Positions 24,586 to 34,800 of a DNA stretch of 64,000 nt are shown piece by piece. The stretch spans positions 1 to 64,000 of the forward strand of contig NZ_FNRX01000003.1 of NCBI RefSeq assembly GCF_900105195.1, given 5' to 3'. This stretch comes from Rhodococcus pyridinivorans. GTDB taxonomy: Bacteria > Actinomycetota > Actinomycetes > Mycobacteriales > Mycobacteriaceae. The notes beneath the pieces were generated by a model. That model was not told the DNA's origin and ran no database searches. It was given only the letters and a program-made list of their open reading frames with translations. Each line of letters starts with the position of its first letter. The first letter of the stretch is position 1. The position numbers were made by a program, and so were the translations under genes.

Positions 24586-26084
24586 TGCCGTCACTACGCA
24601 GCCGCAAAAAGGACGCTGCGCCTGCGCCGACCGCTCCGGAGATAGATCAGGCGGACACGCCGACGGTTCCTCGTCGACATCCGCCGAAGCGCAACAAATG
24701 GCTCGACCGGTGGGGATGGTACGAGCCGCGCCCGGAAGGGGTGTGGTCGACGACCCGCCAGGCCGAAGCGCTGAATCTGGCGACCACCCGCAAGAACGTA
24801 CGGCACGAAGGTCTCGTGTCCGGGCGGAACCTGATGTCGAATGCGCTGGTCATCACCGATCCGTTCGCGTTGTACGGAAGTGAGATCGAGAACATCAACG
24901 TCGCGGTGGTCGGTGACATCGGCAAGGCGAAGTCCTCACTGATCAAGACCACCCTGGGATTGCGGCAGATCGCGGCCGGCCGCCAGGTCGTGGTGATCGA
25001 CAAGAAGCGCCAAGGTGATCGCGGTGGTGAGTACACCGAGCTCGCCAAGTCGCTGGGGGTGCCGTCGATCAGGTTCAAGACCGGCGGTGACGGTGCGCGG
25101 TTGAACATCATGGACCCGGCGATTTCGTCGTCGGTGACCACTTCTGGTGGCATCGTGCCGGCCGGTCAAGAAGTGCTGATTGCCGCGGTACTCGAGGACA
25201 CCATGCAGCGGACGTTGGTGCAGACGGAGATCGCGGCGCTGAACCTGGCGCTGAGACTGGTCAACGAACGTGCCCGCAGCGAGGGCACCGAACCGATCCT
25301 GCGTGATGTCGCCGATCTGCTGCTGTCGACGCCGGAGGAAGCGACGGTCACCTTCGGTGAGGTGTGGGAGAAGGAAGCGTGCCGGTGGGGTCGTGATCCG
25401 GGCCTGGCGCTGCGGCAGCTCTGCGAAGGGGATCTGCGAGGGTTGGTCGATCAGCCGACCTCGGTCGATGTCCGTCATGCGCTCAACCATCCGCTCGTGC
25501 ACTTCGACGTGTCCGAACTGCCCAACAAGGGACCGGCGCTGCGGGTGGTGATGACGGTCATCAATACGTGGCTGTCGAATGTTCTCGCCGCTCGCGCATC
25601 CGAGCATAAGCAGACCATTCTCATCGTCGAGGAAGGCTGGCACATCGCGGAAGGCTCGACCGGGAGGGTTTTCCGCGACAACATGAAGCTCTCTCGCGGC
25701 CTGGGCCTGTCCACGGTCTCAGCGTTCCATCACATCGCCGATCTACCTGCGGATTCTCCGGCTCGAGCGTTGATGCAGGAAGCCGGGATCGTGTTCCTGT
25801 ACGGACAGGATCGGGTGGACGATGCCGAGCAGACGGTTCGCATGTACCACCTGCCCGAATACTGCGTCGATCTGCTGATGTCGATGCACAAGGGACAGTG
25901 TCTCGTGGTGATGGGCAAGTCCGATCCGGTGCTGATGAAGCACGAGCGGTCCCCGCTCGAGATCACCCTCACCGACACCGATGAGGTCATTCGAGGTGAG
26001 GCGAGCACGCTGGTCGGGCAGACCCGGCTCCCGGACACTCTCGATGCCGAGGAATTGGCCGAGCTGGTGGGGGCGGTGCAGTGA
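24585..26084 (+). CDS. VirB4-like T4SS ATPase with an altered Walker A
   Basis: A 499-residue cytoplasmic ATPase starting at the TGATG junction (24585), despite a longer open frame upstream. Residues ~105-125 read VAVVGDIGKAKSSLIKTTLG. The P-loop is GDIGKAKSS, where the usual Gly before Lys-Ser is Ala. Walker B is TILIVEEGWH (residues ~345-354). The sensor and C-terminal parts (SRGLGLSTVSAFHHIADLPA, IVFLYGQDRVDDAEQ) are VirB4-like. It powers pilus or substrate movement together with the SCO6880 partner. Confidence 0.8.
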   Translation: MPSLRSRKKDAAPAPTAPEIDQADTPTVPRRHPPKRNKWLDRWGWYEPRPEGVWSTTRQAEALNLATTRKNVRHEGLVSGRNLMSNALVITDPFALYGSEIENINVAVVGDIGKAKSSLIKTTLGLRQIAAGRQVVVIDKKRQGDRGGEYTELAKSLGVPSIRFKTGGDGARLNIMDPAISSSVTTSGGIVPAGQEVLIAAVLEDTMQRTLVQTEIAALNLALRLVNERARSEGTEPILRDVADLLLSTPEEATVTFGEVWEKEACRWGRDPGLALRQLCEGDLRGLVDQPTSVDVRHALNHPLVHFDVSELPNKGPALRVVMTVINTWLSNVLAARASEHKQTILIVEEGWHIAEGSTGRVFRDNMKLSRGLGLSTVSAFHHIADLPADSPARALMQEAGIVFLYGQDRVDDAEQTVRMYHLPEYCVDLLMSMHKGQCLVVMGKSDPVLMKHERSPLEITLTDTDEVIRGEASTLVGQTRLPDTLDAEELAELVGAVQ

Positions 26085-27892
26085 ACGAGCGGGGTCAGCA
26101 GCGGCCGACACAGCCGGTGATTCCGGTCGGTACCGGCCTGGTGGTCGTGGTGATCGGCGGGGTCCTGTGGACGGTGTACGCCGGGGGCGCGGTTGCCGGC
26201 CTGGTGACCGGGGCGGGTCCGGTGTTCCCGGAAGGGCTGCACGGCACGTTGTCGGTGTTGCGGGCGTTGGTGCTCACGCCGGGTGACCCGACGGTGGGTT
26301 GGTCCGAGGACTCGCGGCCGGGCTCGGCGGTCGCGGTGTGGGTGTGCCTGATCGCAGCGATGCTGGTCTATATCGCCGTCGTCCTCGTGATCGACGGGAA
26401 GGTTTCGGCACGTCAGCGCGCTAAGCGCACGCGCCAGGAAGGGTTCGCGGACCGGACGGAGCTGCGTCAGCGCGGCCTCGATCGCAAGAGCGCAGTGAAA
26501 GCCGCGAAGACGAACCGGGCGAGCCTGGGTGATACTCCGGCCCGCAAGATCGACGCGCACCAGGTGGCGACCCGGATCGGCACGCTCTACGGCGAGCACG
26601 GCAAAGATGCCGAGGTGTTCGTCCAGTACCGGGACGGCACGCTGGTCGAGGGTCCGACCGGATCGGGCAAGAGCTGGCGGTTGGCCTGGCAGCGGATCGT
26701 CGAATCGGTCGGGTTCGTGCTGGCCACGACCACCAAACCTGATCTGCTGTGGTCGACGGTAGGGCAACGGTTGGTCTCCGGCCCGGTCGAGGTGTTCGAC
26801 CCCGAGGGCATCACGCGGTGGCCGACGCCGATGCGATGGTCCCTGCTGGCCGGCTGCGATGACCCGGATACGGCGATCCGGCGTGCCGATGCGCTGGTTC
26901 AGGCTGTTCCCCTCGGCGATACCAAGAACAGTGGGTACTTCTCGACGAACGCAGCGAAGTACCTGCGGTGCTGTCTGTATGCGGCGGCGGTGTCCGGTGG
27001 GGATGTGACCACCTTCTATCGCTGGGCAATGCAGCGGCAGGTGCCGAAGGTCAAGGAGATTCTGGACCGGGACCTGCCGACGTGGAGCGTGGAGTATTCG
27101 CAGCTCGGCGGCTCGGGATCGGATTCGGTCGACGATGTGATGTCGACGGTCTCGACGCTGCTCGATCCCCTCGCCTCACCGAAGCTGATGGCGGCAGTCA
27201 ACGTCACCGCCGACGAGTCGGTGAACCTCGCGCAGCTCATCCGCGACGGCGGGACGCTGTATCTGATCTCCGAAGGCTCCTACGGCTCGAGCGCACCGAT
27301 CGTCACGGCGTTGGCGGCGGAGGCGTATTACCTGGCCAAAGAGATTTCGCGGGAGTACCCAGAGGAGCGAATCGACCCTCCGGTGCGGTTCATTCTCGAT
27401 GAGGTCAACAATGTCGCGCCCATCCCGGATCTGCCCGACAAGGTATCCGACAGCGCCGGGCGAGGAATCTCGATCTGGGCGTTCTGCCACGGTCAGGAGC
27501 AGAACATCCGGCGATGGGGTCCGAGCGCGGGGAAGATGTTCACGACGAACTCGCCAGTGCGGATCATCCTGCCCGGCCTCGGTGATGTGAACGAGCTCGA
27601 GCAGATCTCCCGATTGACCGGCGAGCGCGAACAGTGGTGGTCTCCGACCCAGGCTCCTCGGCAGACGAAGGTGATGACCGCCCCGGAGATTCGCGGAATG
27701 CCCGCTGACCAGGCATTGATGATCTACCGGGGTGCGGCTCCGGCGCGGATCCATCTCCCGCTGGTGTGGGACATTCCGCACTGGAAAAAGCGGGTGCTCG
27801 ACTCTCAAGAGGTCTACAACTGGGTCTGCGAGACGGGGGAGCTGCCCGATTGGGCCTGGTCCCGCACGGGCGGGGAAGTGGTGCTCGGATGA
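26081..27892 (+). CDS. Type IV coupling protein (VirD4/TraG-like)
   Basis: A 603-residue inner-membrane ATPase with two membrane helices (about 17-37 and 85-105), Walker A GPTGSGKS (191-198), Walker B VRFILDEVNNVAPIPDLP (residues ~440-455) and the TraM-recognition-like C-terminal part (WSPTQAPRQTKVMTAPEIRG). The coupling protein carries the relaxase-DNA complex to the channel. It starts with GTG overlapping the previous stop (GTGA) and hands over to the next gene by ATGA. Confidence 0.88.
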   Translation: MNERGQQRPTQPVIPVGTGLVVVVIGGVLWTVYAGGAVAGLVTGAGPVFPEGLHGTLSVLRALVLTPGDPTVGWSEDSRPGSAVAVWVCLIAAMLVYIAVVLVIDGKVSARQRAKRTRQEGFADRTELRQRGLDRKSAVKAAKTNRASLGDTPARKIDAHQVATRIGTLYGEHGKDAEVFVQYRDGTLVEGPTGSGKSWRLAWQRIVESVGFVLATTTKPDLLWSTVGQRLVSGPVEVFDPEGITRWPTPMRWSLLAGCDDPDTAIRRADALVQAVPLGDTKNSGYFSTNAAKYLRCCLYAAAVSGGDVTTFYRWAMQRQVPKVKEILDRDLPTWSVEYSQLGGSGSDSVDDVMSTVSTLLDPLASPKLMAAVNVTADESVNLAQLIRDGGTLYLISEGSYGSSAPIVTALAAEAYYLAKEISREYPEERIDPPVRFILDEVNNVAPIPDLPDKVSDSAGRGISIWAFCHGQEQNIRRWGPSAGKMFTTNSPVRIILPGLGDVNELEQISRLTGEREQWWSPTQAPRQTKVMTAPEIRGMPADQALMIYRGAAPARIHLPLVWDIPHWKKRVLDSQEVYNWVCETGELPDWAWSRTGGEVVLG

Positions 27893-28509
27893 GCGGGTAC
27901 ACGCCCGGCCGGCTGTCGTGGCGGCATCTCGACCAGGAACAAGCCCAACAGTTGTGGGACGAGTTGATCGACTGGGTGGAGTGGTTTCGCAGCTGCTACC
28001 GGCTCACCGATCGAATCAAGGGCTGCTGGTATCGGCACCCGAAGATGGTCGAGGAACTGACGGCGGCGATGTCGGCGCACAAGGTCGCCTACGAACAACT
28101 CGGCGACGGTCAGGTGCATTCGTGGTCGCCGGGAAGCTGGCACTACCAGGTCTATCAACCGCTTCTGCAACGGCTGGCGGCCAACTCCGACGAGTTCGGC
28201 GACTGTATCGACGGGCGCTGCGAACCGCCGACCGTGCAGGTCACGCTGCTCGAGGGGGCGCGGGAATGGATCGCGGCCGACATCGCGGCGCGACCGACCC
28301 CTATCGCAGCAGGGGTCGCTGTGACCGTGTCACTCCCGGACTCGAGCAACGGGGCGGGGCCGGCGGTGATCGACGCTGCGCGGATGGTCGATCTGGTCGA
28401 CTCGGGCGATGCCGAACCTGTCGATCCTGACGACGAGTTCGGGCCGGTCTCGTATGACGGTCACGTTTGGGAGTGGTCCGACGATACAGAGGGGTACGCG
28501 CGGACTTAG
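27889..28509 (+). CDS. DUF4913-like protein
   Basis: A 206-residue protein. Residues ~15-105 (LWDELIDWVEWFRSCYRLTD, CWYRHPKMVEELTAAMSAHK, PGSWHYQVYQPLLQRL) match the Trp-rich DUF4913 pattern often found at the end of actinobacterial transfer operons. The C-terminal 35 residues are acidic (DSGDAEPVDPDDEFGPVSYD). The gene ends inside the 111-bp target duplication of the IS1634-type element, which kept its stop codon. It starts in the last codon of the coupling-protein gene. Confidence 0.65.
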   Translation: MSGYTPGRLSWRHLDQEQAQQLWDELIDWVEWFRSCYRLTDRIKGCWYRHPKMVEELTAAMSAHKVAYEQLGDGQVHSWSPGSWHYQVYQPLLQRLAANSDEFGDCIDGRCEPPTVQVTLLEGAREWIAADIAARPTPIAAGVAVTVSLPDSSNGAGPAVIDAARMVDLVDSGDAEPVDPDDEFGPVSYDGHVWEWSDDTEGYART

Positions 28510-28510
28510 A
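28400..28510. repeat. 111-bp target duplication of IS1634-type copy 1, left copy
   Basis: 28400-28510 and 30270-30380 are identical along their whole 111 bp, and the IS lies between them. A target duplication this long and well defined is unusual for an IS. The right copy (30270-30380) re-creates the 3' end of the DUF4913-like gene. Confidence 0.9.
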
Positions 28511-30269
28511 CCTGAGTTAGGACATTTGGCTTAGTGTCCCGATTCGAACCCGAGACGGGTGAGAATCTCCAGCTCGGGGGGTGGGATCTGCGGCGGAAAG
28601 TCCTGGACGGCACCGTTGATGGCGATGGTGGAGGTCCGCAGCGGCCGCAGTTGCTTGACCAGCCTCGCGATCGCCACCCCGGTCTGGTCTTGGGCGCAAC
28701 GAGCGACGGCCAGGGCGGCGAACACGATGGTCAGGTGCGCCTCGATGGCGTCGCGGGTGCGGTGGAACATCGGCCGTGCCCGCAGATCGGTCTTCGACAT
28801 GCGGAACGACTGCTCGACATGCCACAGGTCGTGGTACTTGCCGATCACCTCGCCCGGTTCCATGAGCGTGAGCGGGATGTTGGTGACATAGCCCTTGAGT
28901 CCGACGAGGGACCGGGCTCGTGCCAGCGCGACATCATCGACCTGCTGACCTGCGGTGGTGGTCTTGACGAAGCGGGTGGCCTTGGCCTTCCGGGTGCCGT
29001 CGACCACCGACCGGGCCCGCGCTTCCTGCGCATTCAATGTTTGGTTGTCGCGGACAGCACGTTTGCGGGTGTACTGCCAGATCGCCCGCCACGAGGTGGT
29101 GTCCCGGGTCGGGTTCCAGATCGGTTCGGCTCGTCTCTTCACGGTGTTGACCGTGCTGCGGGCGTGCCGGGGCGTGACGGTGTCGATGATCTGACCATCG
29201 GTGAATACATCACCGTTCCAATGGAAATGGGACGTCAGATCACCCGGTGCTTTCGTCACCCGGGAGCCGACGATGAACTTCAGGCCCGCGTCGTCCAGGG
29301 CGGTCAGGTTCGATGCGGAGAGCATGCCGGCATCGGCGGCGATGACCATCTCCACACCCTCGAGGCCGTGGCGGGCCTGGAACTGACGCACCATCGGGAC
29401 CAGGGTGTGGGTTTCGGCCTTGTTGCCCTCGAAACACCCGATCTCCAGCGGGAAGCCGGTGCGGTCGACGAGCAGCCCGACCACGATCTGCGGATCGACC
29501 CGGCGCTCCTTGGAGTATCCGACCTTGCGCAGGTCGTCTTCCTTCTCGGCCTCGAAGTACAAGGTGGTCACGTCGAACAGCAGCAACCCCAATCCGCCGG
29601 TGGTGGCCGCGTATTCGAAGCAGCGGCGGGCGATCCGGTCGCGGTAGTCACCGGTGATGACCTGCGCCAGGTGGCGTTGAATCGTTTTGTAGGACACCGG
29701 ATTCGAACCGAGGTCATCGAGGACGCGCAGGGCATCGATCTTCGAGGTCGGTTCGACGATCCGGGCGATCACCAGATCCTGGAACACTGCATCGTCGATG
29801 ATGTCGAGGCCGAGCCGGTCGTAGACGAAGGTGAGCACGTCATAGAGCAACCGGGCGCTGGTGCGCACGGTTCGTCCCGCGCCGGCGAGTTCGCCGCCGT
29901 TGCTCGTGGTCGGACCGGGTAGTTGACCGGTTCGCCAGTCGGCAACATCGGCGATCTGCTCGACGGGCGTCGGCACATCCAGATCGAGCATGCCTTGATC
30001 GCCGTGCAGGAACTGGCGGGCTCGTTCGAGCAGAATGCCCAGCTCGACGTCGGTGTGCGCGGACCCGACGTGGGCGAGGATCTCGTGTCCACCGCGGTGT
30101 TTGCGCACGACCTGCACCGCTACCGCCCCGGATGCGGTGCGCACTTTCCGCACGAATGCCACCGCCCGAACCTACCTGCTTAGTGTCCCGATCCGCCTCG
30201 GCAACGCCGTGAATGCGCAGGTGGAAGCCTCGGCAAAGGGTCTACCCGTCAGTAATGTCCTAACTCAGG
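28511..30269 (-). mobile_element. IS1634-type insertion sequence, copy 1 (1759 bp)
   Basis: The element has 16-bp perfect terminal inverted repeats (CCTGAGTTAGGACATT at 28511 and its complement ending at 30269). It encodes one transposase. It is identical in length and, in the translated part, in sequence to copy 2 (40243-42001), which lies in the opposite orientation. The flanks are the 111-bp duplication. Confidence 0.9.
28531..30162 (-). CDS. IS1634-family transposase
   Basis: A 543-residue DDE transposase of the IS4-related IS1634 family (IS1549-like). The N-terminal start is MAFVRKVRTASGAVAVQVVR. The catalytic domain contains LLLFDVTTLYFEAEKEDDLR, GFPLEIGCFEGNKAETHTL (GNKAE is family-like), and VEMVIAADAGMLSASNL. 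The C-terminal part (QSFRMSKTDLRARPMFHRTR) carries the catalytic Glu region. Intact in both copies, so the enzyme may be active. Confidence 0.9.
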   Translation of the reverse strand: MAFVRKVRTASGAVAVQVVRKHRGGHEILAHVGSAHTDVELGILLERARQFLHGDQGMLDLDVPTPVEQIADVADWRTGQLPGPTTSNGGELAGAGRTVRTSARLLYDVLTFVYDRLGLDIIDDAVFQDLVIARIVEPTSKIDALRVLDDLGSNPVSYKTIQRHLAQVITGDYRDRIARRCFEYAATTGGLGLLLFDVTTLYFEAEKEDDLRKVGYSKERRVDPQIVVGLLVDRTGFPLEIGCFEGNKAETHTLVPMVRQFQARHGLEGVEMVIAADAGMLSASNLTALDDAGLKFIVGSRVTKAPGDLTSHFHWNGDVFTDGQIIDTVTPRHARSTVNTVKRRAEPIWNPTRDTTSWRAIWQYTRKRAVRDNQTLNAQEARARSVVDGTRKAKATRFVKTTTAGQQVDDVALARARSLVGLKGYVTNIPLTLMEPGEVIGKYHDLWHVEQSFRMSKTDLRARPMFHRTRDAIEAHLTIVFAALAVARCAQDQTGVAIARLVKQLRPLRTSTIAINGAVQDFPPQIPPPELEILTRLGFESGH

Positions 30270-30380
30270 ACTCGGGCGATGCCGAACCTGTCGATCCTGA
30301 CGACGAGTTCGGGCCGGTCTCGTATGACGGTCACGTTTGGGAGTGGTCCGACGATACAGAGGGGTACGCGCGGACTTAGA
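30270..30380. repeat. 111-bp target duplication of IS1634-type copy 1, right copy
   Basis: Identical to 28400-28510. It starts directly after the IS end (30269) and carries a second copy of the last ~36 codons of the DUF4913-like gene, in frame behind IS sequence but not a gene by itself. Confidence 0.9.
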
Positions 30381-30485
30381 GACTACCGAGGAGCACCAGG
30401 CCGGACTCACCACCCGCCTGTCCTCGGTGTGGTGGCCGGGCGTCGGAAGTGCCCGCCCAGGCGCCGTAGCCGGTCACCACAACGA

Positions 30486-30532
30486 GACACGGTCTCGGCC
30501 TAGCATTCACGTATGCAGGTCGAGACCGTGTC
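30486..30532. terminator. Inverted repeat between convergent genes
   Basis: GACACGGTCTCG (30486-30497) and CGAGACCGTGTC (30521-30532) are perfect 12-bp arms with a 23-base loop, followed by TTGTTG. It lies between the end of the transfer operon and the end of the PIN-like gene, so it can terminate from both sides. Confidence 0.6.
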
Positions 30533-30543
30533 TTGTTGAATTT

Positions 30544-31878
30544 CTACTGCTCGGGGTCCACTTCATCGTCCTCGCTGAGAACCTCCATGGACGATAGATC
30601 AGACTCTGTGTCCGCAGCGTTCTGTGCATCATGCACAGCCTTCGCTACTTCCGGATTCTCCAAAGCAGACTGCGAACGCCTGAGAGCCTCCAGGAAACCC
30701 GAGGAGAACTTCACGTCCTGAGACTTCCTGAGCTCCTCCAGGAAACCCGAGGAGAACTTCACGTCCTGAGACTTCCTGAGCTCCTCCAGGAAACCCGAGG
30801 AGAGTTCCACGTCCTGAGACTTCCTGAGCTCCTCCAGGAAACCCGACAGCACCCCAGAAACGTACGTGGCCACTTTTTGTTCATTATCATTCATCTCACT
30901 GACAGCCTCTGGAGTAACATGCTGCTTGAGATACTTACTCGCCCCACTCAAAAGGTCGCTAATAGAGAGCAACAGGAGTTCCGCTCCCGCCTCGTCCCGC
31001 ATCTCACAGATCAGTTCTTCCCGGGGGCGCAACAGTTTGCCTCCCCCTCCAAGAACCCACCAATCCCGTTTAAAATCGTTTGTAACGAGGATTACAAGCT
31101 TCTCATCGCAATCCTCAATTTTAGCCATATAATCAAGGATTTGGCGCCATACTAAATAGTCGCCGGCTTGCCGAACATCCTCCCCTTTACCCCGATCTTC
31201 GTGCCCCGGAGGGATCTCGTTCGGGTACCTGAAGTTAATTGCATGCTCGACGTGTTTCTGCAGTTCGAAGGAGGAGTACGGCTCTCCAATTCTCCCCTCA
31301 AGTAGCTCATCCAACTCCCTAAGGATGCTGTCACCACCTGGATCCGCCGATATCGGATCGACCTCCCCTGAAATTTCTTCGATCTCTTTCAGAAATTCCT
31401 TTCGGAATACCTTTATGGATTCTCCAATAGACTTTTCATCTATTCCGTACTTCTGCGGGTCCCACTCCCGTGCCGTCCGATGCTTCTCGCGAAATTTAGC
31501 AAATTTCTTACTTGCCTCTCTGAATTCATTTATTGCACTCTCCTCAGATTTTAGAAGAGTATCTTTTATCGTTCTTACATTTTTAGCACTGTCCCGAGTA
31601 GCATCTTCGCGGTTTCTAGCGTATTCAAGCGCCGTCTGATGAGGAATCCAAATTCTTTCCTTGACCACCGAAAGAACATCAAGTACCTCTCTTCGGGTGG
31701 ACGAAGAGATTCGATAGAGTTCGAGCAACACGTTCGCGTCGAGTGCAATCACTGCGTTCTTGAAGAACTGCGCCTCATCGGGCGACGAGGAACTAAGCCA
31801 CGGAGCAAACTGATCACTGAGTCGCTGGGGTACTGGTCTGGAAACCTCTTCTGCCACAGCGGAAGAGTACCTGGTCAA
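30544..31878 (-). CDS. PIN-like domain (DUF4935/PIN_8-type) protein with helical repeats
   Basis: A 444-residue protein. Residues ~35-110 (AVIALDANVLLELYRISSST, RREVLDVLSVVKERIWIPHQ, TALEYARN) open a PIN-like nuclease domain; the ALDAN Asp is the first metal ligand. A long charged helical insert follows, and the domain resumes at KLVILVTNDFKRDWW near residue 275. The tail holds four 16-residue units of the SGFLEELRKSQDVKFS kind (residues ~350-410) and an acidic end. The first codon, TTG at 31878, overlaps the traA stop (TTGA); GTG at 31857 is an alternative. The gene is AT-rich compared with its neighbours, so it was acquired. PIN_8-type proteins occur in defence gene neighbourhoods; an RNase or defence role here is inference. 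Confidence 0.65.
   Translation of the reverse strand: MTRYSSAVAEEVSRPVPQRLSDQFAPWLSSSSPDEAQFFKNAVIALDANVLLELYRISSSTRREVLDVLSVVKERIWIPHQTALEYARNREDATRDSAKNVRTIKDTLLKSEESAINEFREASKKFAKFREKHRTAREWDPQKYGIDEKSIGESIKVFRKEFLKEIEEISGEVDPISADPGGDSILRELDELLEGRIGEPYSSFELQKHVEHAINFRYPNEIPPGHEDRGKGEDVRQAGDYLVWRQILDYMAKIEDCDEKLVILVTNDFKRDWWVLGGGGKLLRPREELICEMRDEAGAELLLLSISDLLSGASKYLKQHVTPEAVSEMNDNEQKVATYVSGVLSGFLEELRKSQDVELSSGFLEELRKSQDVKFSSGFLEELRKSQDVKFSSGFLEALRRSQSALENPEVAKAVHDAQNAADTESDLSSMEVLSEDDEVDPEQ
30666..30850. repeat. 48-bp tandem repeats inside the PIN-like gene
   Basis: Copies start at 30690, 30738, 30786 and 30834, exactly 48 bp (16 codons) apart, and include the word AGGAAACCCGAGGAGAA on the + strand. 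The units encode amphipathic helical turns. The first copies are nearly identical; the outermost one is degenerate. This is recent, in-frame expansion. Confidence 0.9.
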
Positions 31879-34800
31879 ATACGCCGATAGCGTTGCTCAG
31901 TACGCGGAGCCTCGTACGGGCGTCTGGAGTGTTCCGGAACTGGGCACGGCGCCTGATCATGATGCTGTTGTCGCAGAAGTAGTTGGGCGCGTTGACTTTC
32001 GACATTCTTCCAGTCGAGTTCGGCACGGCGATCCTTCGGCCGGACTCCGGCCAGGGTCTCCAGGTCAGCAACCTGATGAGTGCTGCGGTAGGCGGCCGCG
32101 TCGGCGATGATAGTCCGCCACAAAGCAGCGTGCTCCGGATCATCGGGGCAGGTGCCGAGAGTGTCGTGTGCCCAGGTCGGGGCGGTGTCGTCGGTGAGCT
32201 GGTCGCGGTAGTCGCGGTGGAGCTCGGCGATGGCCTTGTAGTCCTCGCGGATCGTGGCGGCGAGTTCGGGGTCGATGGTGTCGGCGTCGGATACGGGCGC
32301 GACGACCCATTCGGGTGTGTCTGGGTTAGTGAGGTCTCTGCCGTCGGCGGCGATGCGGTCGAGTTCGGCGAGCAGCACGGTCGCTGGGGCGGTGGCTCCG
32401 GCCCGCTCCGCCAGATCGGCCACGACCTCCTCAATGCTCGCTCCGCTGAGGCGGTGGAGATGTTCGATGCGTCCGGCGATGGCCTGGGCTCGTTCGTCGT
32501 CGGTCTGCAACGCGAGCGTAGGTAGGTGCTCGGCGATGGTCTCTTCGTGCTCGGTGAGCCATGCGGTGTTGCGGCGGGCGATCAACTCGGTCAGGGGCTT
32601 GGCCATGTCGGAGCGCAGCGCGGCCGCGGTGGTCTCGACGCCGTTTTCGGCCAGGCGTTCGTGGTGCCAGGTGAGCAGGTTGATCGGGTCGACGCCGGCT
32701 TGGGCGGCGCGGTGGAGCTGGCGGGCGAGCAGTCGTGCGGAGGATTCTCCGGCGATGCGGGCACCGAGTTCTTCTCCGAGTGCAGCGGTGGCAAGGGTGC
32801 GAACTCTCTGTGTTTCGAGCAGTGCGGAGGTGTCGCGGTAGCGGCGGATGACCTCGCCGATGCCGGTGTCTGCGGCCGCGGCGCGGTCGGTGGTCTCGGT
32901 GTAGCGGCGGGCGCATTCGACCGCGAAGTCGTACAATTCCGCGTCGGTGTGTAGCGGGTCGCGGATCGGTAGCGGCGGCAATGTCGAGTGTTCGGTGAAC
33001 TGGCCGACGATGGCGCGGGTGCGATGGGCGAGGACCGCTCCGATGTCTTTCGCTCCGGCGAGGGGGCCTTCGGCGAGGGCGTGTCCGAGGAGTGTGCGGG
33101 TGCTGTAGCCGTGGTCATGGGCATCGGCGAGGACCTGGCGAAGCTGTGCCCATCCTTCGGTGCCTTCGATTGTGGCGGCAATCTGTTCGGGCAGGGTGCG
33201 GCGCATCTCGGTCTCGAGTGCGTCGTCGCGGAGGCGGCGTTGGGCGGCCAGATATGCCTCGCGCAGCCGCTCCGGGTCGGTGGCGTGGGCGGCTTGTTCG
33301 GCGAGTTCTTCGGTGGCGGTGCGGTGGCCGTTGTCGGTGGCGACGACGGTTTCGAGGATCATCCGGCCGGTGGAGACGTTCTTGTCTTCGAGGTGCGGAC
33401 GCTCGGTGTCGAGGTTGATCGGCACGTCGACCGGGACGTAGATCCGGTTGTCGGTGCGGGCGCGGGTGACGGCCACATACAGCCCGGAGCGGTCCATCTC
33501 GGGGGTGATGATGGCGTGGGCGGTGTCGACGGTGACGCCCTGGGCGCGGTGCACGGTGGAGGCGTAGCCGAGTTGCACGTGGGTGCTGATGTAGTCGGCC
33601 GGCAGGGTGATGACGCCGCCGTGTTCGAGGTGCCGGACGGTCAGTGCGCCGCGTTCGGAGACGACATCGAGCACTTCCCACAGGTCGCCGTTTCGCACGA
33701 ACGCTCCGGCTTTCTTTCCGCCTGAGGGGTTCAGATCGCGGCGGTTGCTGCGGGTGAGCACGATGTCGCCGCGGCCTGCGGTGAGTTCGTCGGCGAGGGC
33801 GACGGTGGTGGATTCGTCGCTGGTTCCGTCGTGGCGGCGTACGGCCTGGACTTGGATGTTCGCTGCCGTGACGTCCTCGCGGGTGGGCAGCATGACGATG
33901 GATTCTTTGCCGTCGGCGAGGTCGTGGAGGTAGTTCTCGACGGCCTGGCCGATCACTTCTTTGCGCGTTCCTTCGCGCACGAGATCGCGTTCGTAGATCA
34001 GGTCCAGGCCGGTGGAGTCACCGGATCGCAGCAGCATCGAGTTTTCGGCTTGGGCGGTGTCGTTGCCGAATCGGACCACGGTGTCGAGTTCGGGAGCGTC
34101 GGTGTTCTGCGCCAGATAGCGCAGCATTCCGCCGGTCTCCACAGCGTCGAGCTGGGCCGGGTCACCGAGCAGGCGGACGACTGCGCCATGTTCCTTGGCG
34201 ATCTCGACGACGGCGGCGAGGTCGAGGGTGGAGGCAAGGGAGGCTTCGTCGACGAGCAGCATCGTGCCCGGTGCGATGTCGATGCCGGCCGGAAGTGTGC
34301 CGGGGCGACTGCCGATGAGACCGCGCCAGGGGTAGGTCAGGGAGGCCAGGGTCAGGCCGGTGACGCCGACTTCGTCGCCGAGTGTTTCGGCGGCGACTGC
34401 GGAGGGTGCGAGGGCTATGACGCGACGGCCTTCGTTCTGCCATGCCTGCACGACGGCCTTCATGCTGGTGGTCTTGCCGGTTCCTGCGGGTCCGACACCG
34501 ACGGCCAGCAGTGCCCCGGATTGCAGGAAGTGCTCGGTCAAGGTGCGCTGGCCGGCGTTGAGGTTGCGTCCGGTTTCGGCGCGCATCGTCTCGTACACCT
34601 CGTGGATCGAGGCGGTGCGAGCGGTGAAGACGGTGGGTTCGCTGGTGGCCGATACCAGCATCGTTTCGGCGTCGAGGATGCGCTGGGAGCTGTGTTTGTG
34701 GCTGCCGTGGTGGGACAGAACGAAGTCGCCGTTACGTCGGCGCAGACGCCTCGGGATCGTGGGCAGCTCGACTCGTGGGGTGGTTATCGACAACTCCACG

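Noticed and set aside
28534..29922. 462-residue + strand frame over IS1634-type copy 1 (and its mirror at 40590-41978)
   Set aside because: Antisense to the transposase in both copies.
30666..30850. CRISPR-like array
   Set aside because: The 48-bp repeats are contiguous with no spacers and keep the reading frame of the PIN-like gene, so they are coding tandem repeats.
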